From GCA-2724215 sp015660315 (lineage in GTDB: Bacteria; Latescibacterota; UBA2968; UBA8231): 20,615 nt of DNA. The notes under the pieces were generated by a model. That model saw nothing but the letters and a program-made list of their open reading frames with translations. It was not told the DNA's origin and made no database searches. Numbering within the stretch: position 1 is the stretch's first letter; every line of letters starts with the position of its first letter. The stretch is from positions 1-20,615 of the forward strand of contig JAPYQE010000099.1 of assembly GCA_029941315.1 (NCBI GenBank), read 5' to 3'. Shown here piece after piece: positions 15,517 to 20,615 of the stretch. The position numbers and the translations under genes were made by a program.

Positions 15517-16607
15517 TTCAGATAGAAGACCAGGCCCCAGAAGGCATCGAGGATAATTATGCCGAAGAGGGAGGTTACGACCGATGAGGTAGTAGCCTGG
15601 CCGACGCCGGCCGCGCCACCACCGAAGCTGAGGCCGCGGTGTACTGCGATTATGGTGATGATCCAGGCGAAGGAAATGCTTTTGACCAACCCGGTGAGTA
15701 GGTCCTTGAAGAACAGTGCCGAAAAAACCTGGTTGAGGAAGGTTGTGACGGGTATGTCCATCGAGATGAGGCCGACCAAGGTGCCGCCGAGAATACCGAG
15801 CAGATCGGCCATAATGGTTAAGAGCGGCATGCACACGAGCATCGCCCACATTTTGGGTACGGCGACAAAGCGCAGCGGATCGAGCGCCATGGTCCGTAGG
15901 GCGTCTAATTCTTCAGTGAATTTCATCGTAGAAATCTCGGCGGCGATGGCCGATCCGGACCGTCCGGAGACCATGATCGCGGTCATCAGCGGGCCCAACT
16001 CGCGGGTCAGACCGATACCGAGCAGATCGGCGACGAATATATCGGCCCCGAACTGGCGCAGTTGCGCGGCCGATTGCAGGGCCGAGACCGCACCGATAAG
16101 AAAGAGGATCAAACCGATGATCGGCAGGGCCTGGGCACCGATGGCGTGCGATTGTTCGATAAAACTGCCTTTGCGGATTCCACCGCGCCGATAGAGGGAC
16201 TGAACCGAGAAAACGGTCAAGTCTGCGGTCAGGTAGAGGAAGTCGGCGGTCTCTTCATAGGCGCGGTCGAGGCGGTCTCCGAGTTTTTCGAGTGCGGTTG
16301 TCTTTGGCGGGGTTGGCGGGATCGATGGCGACGGCGGAGTGACGAAGTCGAAAAAGGGCTGAAGGCGCTCGGGCAATCCGGTGAGGTCGAGGTCTTTGCC
16401 CAAGCTCCGGGCGATGGCGGGCAAACCGCGCAGGAATACCGCGCCGGAAGTGTCGAGTTGGCTGACTTGGCTCAACTCGGCTCTCAGGGACGGGCGGGGA
16501 TGGGCTGCGATGAGCGCGCGGATATCGGGGGGCAGGGCGCCAATGGTCTTTAAGGTTAGGGGACCGCTTAGCGAGATCCCGAGGTCGTCGCCTTGTACTG
16601 CGGTCAT
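15510..16607 (-). CDS. mlaE: STAS-MlaE fusion permease of an MCE lipid transport system
   Basis: From ATG 16607 the product has 365 residues. Residues 1-90 are a STAS-like domain with LDTSGAVFL at 51-59 corresponding to the STAS D-[ST]-S-G site. A proline-rich linker (91-101) follows. The MlaE permease domain runs from about 120 to 365 with five or six membrane segments and the family core ELGPLMTAIMVSGRSGSAIA at 203-222 and EELDALRTMALDP at 232-244. In E. coli the STAS partner is a separate protein (MlaB); here it is fused, as in several other lineages. The start is set by the ATGA overlap with the barrel gene upstream. A longer open frame would begin with 48 Arg/Pro-rich residues that are the barrel gene read out of frame. 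Confidence 0.95.
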   Translation of the reverse strand: MTAVQGDDLGISLSGPLTLKTIGALPPDIRALIAAHPRPSLRAELSQVSQLDTSGAVFLRGLPAIARSLGKDLDLTGLPERLQPFFDFVTPPSPSIPPTPPKTTALEKLGDRLDRAYEETADFLYLTADLTVFSVQSLYRRGGIRKGSFIEQSHAIGAQALPIIGLILFLIGAVSALQSAAQLRQFGADIFVADLLGIGLTRELGPLMTAIMVSGRSGSAIAAEISTMKFTEELDALRTMALDPLRFVAVPKMWAMLVCMPLLTIMADLLGILGGTLVGLISMDIPVTTFLNQVFSALFFKDLLTGLVKSISFAWIITIIAVHRGLSFGGGAAGVGQATTSSVVTSLFGIIILDAFWGLVFYLKW

Positions 16608-18124
16608 AGCAGGTAGACAAAGCGCATGAGAACCTGCTGTCTGGCCTGCAAGCGCACGATCGGTTTTACGCGTTCGAAGTTGAGGACGATATCCATATTG
16701 ACAAAGCGGCTGAGCAGTAGGCGCAAGCGGTTCTCGAAGGTGAACTCCCAAGCGCTCGTGGCTAACTCCGGGATCAGGATATCGAATTCTGAGTCCAGGC
16801 TGAGGTAGCGCGAAAAATGCGAGTTGAGGATCAGCAGGGCTTCAAGGCCGGTGGTCGAGGTGTCGAGCAATTTGCTGGCGACCGTGCGGTCGGTGTTGAG
16901 GTCGAAGGTCTCTGTTACATAGCTTTGTCGCGCCCCGATACCGATGCGCATGTCCAGGGTCAATGGGAAGCTGCGGATAAGCTGTGAGTTGATGCCGATC
17001 CCCTGGCGCAGTTCGAGCGGGCTTAGGGCGGGCGATAGCGTGAACTCATTGAGCCCGGCCTGGGAGCTTGTGATATCGCCGAGGGTATCGCGGATCAGCA
17101 GAGTCTGCGGCTGGTCGAAGTGGGCTTCGGTTGCGAATAGCTTGGTATTGATCACGCCGCGCAAATAGGGGCCGACGCGTTCGGAGAGGCGGTAAATATA
17201 TGTGGCGCGGACCTCGAATTCATCGATGGACTTGCGAAAAGCATCGCCCTCTTCGCGCGTGAAGCCCTCTTCAAAGATCAGCCGTAGATTGGCGAAATGG
17301 GGGTCGGAGCTGTAGATGCTGCGGCCAAAGGCCTGGGTTGCAAGCGAGATGACCGAGAGGTCCTCGCCTGTTGTGTTTTGCGAAGTCGAAAGCTGGGTCG
17401 AACCGCTCAATTGCCAGTTGGTCTTCCAGTGGGAACCCGTTGTTTGGCCCAACAGACCTCGCAAGGTCGGGGGATAGAAGCCGATGAAAGTGTTGTCGCC
17501 GACGTCGGCTACCAGGTTGCGCTGGATCAGTTCACCTGGTTCGAGGCGGACGCTGAACTTGCGTCGGGTCGATATATTATCGCCGACGCGCACCACGGTA
17601 TAGGTGCCCGGGGGCAAGAGCCAGGTCTTGACGGCCTCGCCGCGTTCTTCCTCGATGCCGAAACCGATGCCGTAGTTTTCCTGCTGGTCTTCCCAGTAGA
17701 GTTCGTACGACTCGTTGAGCGAGGTGCGGTTTTCGTCGATGACGTTGATGACTAGACCGGACCAGAAGGGCTTCACCATGGTGGTCATGCCCTCTTCGAT
17801 TGGCATCGTTCGGCTCATCATTTGCGCGTCGGTGCCCGTGCCGACGAGTACTTCGTAGTAGCCCGGCGAGAGCAGTACGCCGGTGCCCGGCGAGGCTTCA
17901 GCGATGCGCTTGTTGCCCTGAAAAACGCGGAAGCTGGGTTCGTTGAGGGCACTGGTCATCGCGGGGACGAAAAGAAAACCTTTGCCCTTGGGGATCATGG
18001 TTGGGTCGAGCTCTAACTGGCCACGAGTCGGCGGACTCAGCCACGTGTAGCTCTTGTGTTGTGCTGTCGCACCGCCGGCAAAGAGTAGGCCGGCGAGGGC
18101 GATGTAGAACAGGCGCAATAACAT
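16604..18124 (-). CDS. Outer-membrane beta-barrel protein in the MCE operon
   Basis: The 506-residue product starts with a clear signal peptide (LLRLFYIALAGLLFAGGATAQ, cleavage near 21-22). Residues about 25-215 look like periplasmic beta-sandwich sequence with two PEGA-like turns, LSPGYYEVLVG (85-95) and LLPPGTYTVVRVG (169-181). From about 233 on the sequence shows repeated short amphipathic strands rich in aromatic and alternating residues (TNWQLSGSTQLS, ATYIYRLSERVGPYLRGVI, LDMRIGIGARQSYVTETF, WEFTFENRLRLLLS). It ends VLMRFVYLL, a beta-signal-like terminus with Leu instead of the usual Phe. This indicates an integral outer-membrane barrel of perhaps 10-12 strands. No named family was recognised. 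It begins 11 bases after the lipoprotein gene and its stop overlaps the mlaE start, so it belongs to the MCE operon. AGGA lies about 9 bases before the ATG. Confidence 0.85.
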   Translation of the reverse strand: MLLRLFYIALAGLLFAGGATAQHKSYTWLSPPTRGQLELDPTMIPKGKGFLFVPAMTSALNEPSFRVFQGNKRIAEASPGTGVLLSPGYYEVLVGTGTDAQMMSRTMPIEEGMTTMVKPFWSGLVINVIDENRTSLNESYELYWEDQQENYGIGFGIEEERGEAVKTWLLPPGTYTVVRVGDNISTRRKFSVRLEPGELIQRNLVADVGDNTFIGFYPPTLRGLLGQTTGSHWKTNWQLSGSTQLSTSQNTTGEDLSVISLATQAFGRSIYSSDPHFANLRLIFEEGFTREEGDAFRKSIDEFEVRATYIYRLSERVGPYLRGVINTKLFATEAHFDQPQTLLIRDTLGDITSSQAGLNEFTLSPALSPLELRQGIGINSQLIRSFPLTLDMRIGIGARQSYVTETFDLNTDRTVASKLLDTSTTGLEALLILNSHFSRYLSLDSEFDILIPELATSAWEFTFENRLRLLLSRFVNMDIVLNFERVKPIVRLQARQQVLMRFVYLL

Positions 18125-18135
18125 GAGTGCGGGTC

Positions 18136-18921
18136 CTAGGGGGTGAGCTTGCCCGGTATAATTTCGTAGTCGTTGGAATTGGTCTCGATGAACAAGGTAG
18201 TATCCGGCTTGGATGTGGCGGTCAATTCATTCGTGGACGAGGTCAATTCCTCTAAGGCCTCTTTCTGACCCGAGCGCTGTTGATTGAGAAAGACGAAGTC
18301 GATCGAGCGAATGATTTTTTTCATTTGCTCGCCGAGGATCACGCTGAAGGCGGAGACGGTGTGCTTCATCTCTGGGAAGAAGACATTGCGTTCTTCGTCA
18401 AAGTCGGTCTGCCAGATAATTTTGCCGTCCTCTTGCCGTACCAGTTCTATGGTCATGGCCAGATGGGCGGCCCATACATCGCCGCTGTCAAAGCGTTCGA
18501 TGGCCTTGATCCTGCCGTTGAGCACATATTGCGGGCGTCGCTCGTAGAAATCGCGATCCCCGCCGATATAGGTGAAAAGGTTGGCCTGACGCAGATATTG
18601 TTTGACGACATCGGTGAACAGGTCCGCGGGACGCTCGGTCCAATGATGGAAATTGTCGTGTTGAAGCTCGTATTGGTCGCGGCGGATGATGATCTCTTTG
18701 CGGTTGTAGGCTCTTGGAGCTTCGAAGCTTTTGATCTGGACCTGGAAGGCATAGGGGCGTGCAGAATTTTCGATATCGTTGCGCATGGGCTCGACGTCGA
18801 CCATATAGAGGCGCCGCTGGGGTAGCTCGGCCTTGCTGCCGAGTAGCTGTGCGCACCCCGATAACAACGAGACCGATATGGTTATGAAGCCCCAAAAGAG
18901 CAGGTGTTTATTCGCTGGCAC
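18136..18921 (-). CDS. ABC-type transport auxiliary lipoprotein (PqiC-like)
   Basis: The 261-residue product has a signal peptide with a textbook lipobox, LLSGC, placing the lipidated Cys at 23. The mature part fits the ABC-type transport auxiliary lipoprotein family (PqiC/YmbA group): a LPQRRLYMVDVEP start, IIIRRDQYELQHDNFHHW, a FTDVVKQYLRQANLFTYIGG segment and the YVLNGRIKAIERFDSGDVWA strand. Such lipoproteins are outer-membrane anchored and partner MCE proteins in lipid transport. The C-terminal 40 residues (SSTNELTATSKPDTTLFIET) are Ser/Thr-rich and probably flexible. The start overlaps the end of the MCE gene by 14 bases and the stop lies 11 bases before the barrel gene. Confidence 0.9.
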   Translation of the reverse strand: MPANKHLLFWGFITISVSLLSGCAQLLGSKAELPQRRLYMVDVEPMRNDIENSARPYAFQVQIKSFEAPRAYNRKEIIIRRDQYELQHDNFHHWTERPADLFTDVVKQYLRQANLFTYIGGDRDFYERRPQYVLNGRIKAIERFDSGDVWAAHLAMTIELVRQEDGKIIWQTDFDEERNVFFPEMKHTVSAFSVILGEQMKKIIRSIDFVFLNQQRSGQKEALEELTSSTNELTATSKPDTTLFIETNSNDYEIIPGKLTP

Positions 18922-19891
18922 CGCTGCTGCCTCCCCGGATGAGTACGGACGGGTTGTCGCGGATAAGTTCAGTGGTCTCGCGCACGTTCTGCAAGGTCTC
19001 CTCCAGATCCTGCATCGCCCGCAGGAGGTTTTGCCGGCTGGCGCCGACCGTTTGGTCGATGCCGACGAAAGTTCGGTCGATATTGGTGACCATGGTGTCC
19101 ATCCGAGCGACCAGTAGGGGAAAAGGCCCGTCCATCTGTTGGCGTAGTTGGTGCATTGTCACCTGTAGGTCGGCCACGGTTTGTTGCAGCGTGGCGCCGA
19201 CGAGCAGGTTGTGCAGCGAGTCGGTGGTCACCGCCAGAGTCGCGCTCGCCTGGGAGAGCGAACGGGTGGTCGCGGCGATATTATTTGCCGTCTCGTCTAC
19301 GGCGAGTCGGTTGTCCTGGACCAAGGTGTTGGCGGTGGCCATCAAGTTTCCGGTATTGCGCAGGAGATCGGTGAAGACGCGTTGGTTCTCGCCGCCGAGC
19401 AATTTATTGAGATTGTCGACGGACTGTTCGATTTTTATGCTGAGGACTTCGGCGCGTTCCTGTATGTTGCTAAAAAAAGTTTCGCTGGCGGTAATATTGG
19501 CGCCGGGCAGAAGCTCTTCGGCGCCATTGCTGCCGCCAAAGAGCTCGATATACTTCAGGCCCGTTATGCCCAATGAGGCCATGCGTGCTTCGGTGTCGGT
19601 GCGAATGGCATTTTCGACCTTTCGTGTCTCGACCGAAATGGCGACAACGACTTTGGTCAGGTCTTCGGGTGAGATAGAAATACCCTCAACCCGGCCGACA
19701 TTGAACCCGAGATACTTGACCGAGGCCCCTTTGTTGAGGCCGCTGACCGCTACGCCGGTGAATTCGATATTATAGGGATAGCGCTGGCGCAGGAGGTGGC
19801 TGCCGGCGACGACGATAAAAAAGAGTGTCAATACGCTGCTAGACACTATAAAGAAGACGGCGAGGCGTATTTTCTGGGCCCTGGTTGCCAT
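18908..19891 (-). CDS. mlaD: MCE domain protein (MlaD-like periplasmic lipid-binding subunit)
   Basis: The 327-residue product has one N-terminal membrane anchor (about residues 10-33, AVFFIVSSSVLTLFFIVVAG) followed by a single MCE domain at about 38-119. The domain carries the GLNKGASVKYLGFNVGRVEG signature (51-70) and LGITGLKYIELFGG (107-120). The remaining 200 residues are predicted mostly helical with long runs such as SNIQERAEVLSIKIEQSVDN and LMATANTLVQDNRLAVDETA, as in the longer MlaD/PqiB-type subunits where such helices can form a tube or needle. The final 10 residues are Ser/Gly-rich. It would form a ring on the MlaE permease and guide lipids through the periplasm. No Shine-Dalgarno is visible before the ATG at 19891. 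A promoter candidate lies about 60-90 bases upstream. Confidence 0.94.
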   Translation of the reverse strand: MATRAQKIRLAVFFIVSSSVLTLFFIVVAGSHLLRQRYPYNIEFTGVAVSGLNKGASVKYLGFNVGRVEGISISPEDLTKVVVAISVETRKVENAIRTDTEARMASLGITGLKYIELFGGSNGAEELLPGANITASETFFSNIQERAEVLSIKIEQSVDNLNKLLGGENQRVFTDLLRNTGNLMATANTLVQDNRLAVDETANNIAATTRSLSQASATLAVTTDSLHNLLVGATLQQTVADLQVTMHQLRQQMDGPFPLLVARMDTMVTNIDRTFVGIDQTVGASRQNLLRAMQDLEETLQNVRETTELIRDNPSVLIRGGSSGASE

Positions 19892-19951
19892 AAAAGAGTA
19901 TTGGGAAAGAGATAAAATTAGAACGAAATGGGTAAATCGACCTAGTTTGGA

Positions 19952-19980
19952 AATATGGGCAATATGATAATCCGAGGCAA
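19952..19980 (-). promoter_or_regulatory. Candidate sigma70 promoter for the MCE operon
   Basis: On the minus strand TTGCCT (19975-19980) and CATATT (19952-19957) are 17 bases apart, each matching consensus at four of six positions, in an A/T-rich 115-base gap. Transcription would start near 19945, about 54 bases before the MCE start codon. GATAAT occurs twice nearby (19966-19971 and 19982-19987) and might be an operator. Transcription could also run through from the lipid kinase gene. Confidence 0.35.
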
Positions 19981-20006
19981 GGATAATTGCGATGTGAATA
20001 AGATGG

Positions 20007-20615
20007 TCAGGCGGGCGGTAAGACGATATTCAAGGCCTTGGGACAGATCTCGATACTTAGCGGGCTTTCGCCGAGGTGTTCGCCGTCTGCGTGCACGACC
20101 CTTTTATGCTCGGTGTGGATCTCTATTTTGGCGGTTCTTTCGACGCGTACGGCGGGATGAGCGATATGTTGGCCGGTGAAAAGGCGAGGCAAAACGGATA
20201 GAATGGTCCATCGGGGGACATTGTCGATGATCACTATGTCGAAGAGCCCGTCGGTTGGGTCGGCTCCAGGGGCGATTTGCAGGCCGCCCCCATAACTGCG
20301 GGTATTGGCGATGGATACTTGCAATACTTCTTGTTCTATCTCGCCGAAATCCCCGCGCAAGCGCACGCGTGGTGCCTTATAGCGGGCGGTATGGCGCCAT
20401 GTCTCAATAAGATAACCGGCTGTCCCAGATAAGGGCACCTGGCCATTGGCCATTCTCTCGCTTATTTCGGCGTCGAAACCAAATGCGGCGACCGTGGCGA
20501 AGAAACGATTCCCGACCTGGCCTAGGTCGATCGGTCGTGGTTGGCCTTTGAGCAGACAGTGCACGGCGGCGTCAATCTTGCGCGGTACCGCCAGTGCGCG
20601 GGCTAGGTCATTGGC
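20007..20615 (-). CDS. Diacylglycerol kinase-family lipid kinase (YegS/DgkB-like), N-terminus outside window
   Basis: The frame is open to the window edge, so only the last 202 residues are seen. The fragment begins ANDLARALAVPRKID, the end of the G-T-x-N-D-x-A-R nucleotide-binding motif of the DAGK catalytic domain. It continues with ATVAAFGFDAEISERM, VSIANTRSYGGGLQIAPGAD and PTDGLFDIVIID, and ends with the HADGEHLG strand that carries the conserved D-G-E. All are diagnostic of the YegS/DgkB/BmrU lipid kinases. Members phosphorylate diacylglycerol or related lipids with ATP at the cytoplasmic membrane. The size of the missing part should be about 90-110 residues. It precedes the MCE operon on the same strand with a 115-base gap, which suggests a shared role in phospholipid turnover. 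Confidence 0.92.
   Translation of the reverse strand, partial: ANDLARALAVPRKIDAAVHCLLKGQPRPIDLGQVGNRFFATVAAFGFDAEISERMANGQVPLSGTAGYLIETWRHTARYKAPRVRLRGDFGEIEQEVLQVSIANTRSYGGGLQIAPGADPTDGLFDIVIIDNVPRWTILSVLPRLFTGQHIAHPAVRVERTAKIEIHTEHKRVVHADGEHLGESPLSIEICPKALNIVLPPA

Noticed and set aside
15517..15849. Long N-terminal extension of the MlaF frame
   Set aside because: The added residues are Arg/His-rich without family similarity and lie over mlaE in another frame. ATG 15516 overlapping the mlaE stop gives the normal MlaF start.
16608..16751. 48-residue extension of the MlaE frame
   Set aside because: It lies over the barrel gene in another frame and has no STAS or membrane character. The ATGA overlap at 16607 is the better start.
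1..20615. CRISPR array, tRNA, insertion sequence, integrase or toxin-antitoxin genes
   Set aside because: No evenly spaced repeats, cloverleaf-like sequence or matching protein motifs were seen on either strand.

Overview
The window looks like ordinary chromosome of a Gram-negative bacterium with fairly high GC. The evidence is a complete MCE/Mla-type lipid transport locus with an outer-membrane barrel, several lipoproteins with lipobox-type leaders, and an aspartate aminotransferase very close in length and motifs to the E. coli AspC type. A proteobacterium in the broad sense (gamma- or 'delta'-like) fits best. No marker here fixes the lineage. No rRNA, tRNA, insertion sequence, phage gene, integrase or CRISPR array was seen.

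Layout. Positions 1-2025 (+): the 3' end of an ABC exporter, a CutC-family protein and a CYTH-domain triphosphatase-like protein, closed by a short hairpin terminator. Positions 2129-5745 (-): a large RIFT-barrel protein of the exo-rhamnogalacturonan lyase (PcRGLX/YetA-like) type, then a 67-residue coiled-coil protein translationally coupled to nadC. Positions 5961-7673 (+): a solitary glycosyltransferase of the glycogen/starch synthase-like GT-B type. Positions 7783-9893 (-): a PKD-repeat protein ending in a formylglycine-generating-enzyme-like domain without the catalytic cysteines, and a stand-alone receiver domain. Positions 10026-12877 (+): a coupled pair, a 587-residue protein of unknown family and a DUF4384-type lipoprotein.

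The right third (minus strand) is the most coherent part. A YegS/DgkB-type lipid kinase (cut by the window edge) precedes a tightly packed run: MCE protein (MlaD-like), ABC-transport auxiliary lipoprotein (PqiC-like), an outer-membrane beta-barrel protein, STAS-MlaE permease, MlaF ATPase and folA. Neighbouring genes overlap by 4-14 bases or lie 11 bases apart. The aspC-type aminotransferase follows after a leader with three hairpins. In this set, MlaF and MlaE would form the inner-membrane ABC core and the MCE protein the periplasmic lipid-binding ring. The auxiliary lipoprotein and the barrel would be the outer-membrane side. The barrel gene inside the operon, its stop overlapping the start of the permease gene, is the best candidate here for a less-described biological arrangement.

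Several start codons were moved from the longest open frame on sequence grounds. mlaE, mlaF and folA each begin at an overlap with the previous stop, folA at a TTG. The lyase-like gene and the PKD protein begin at ATG codons downstream of TTG alternatives.
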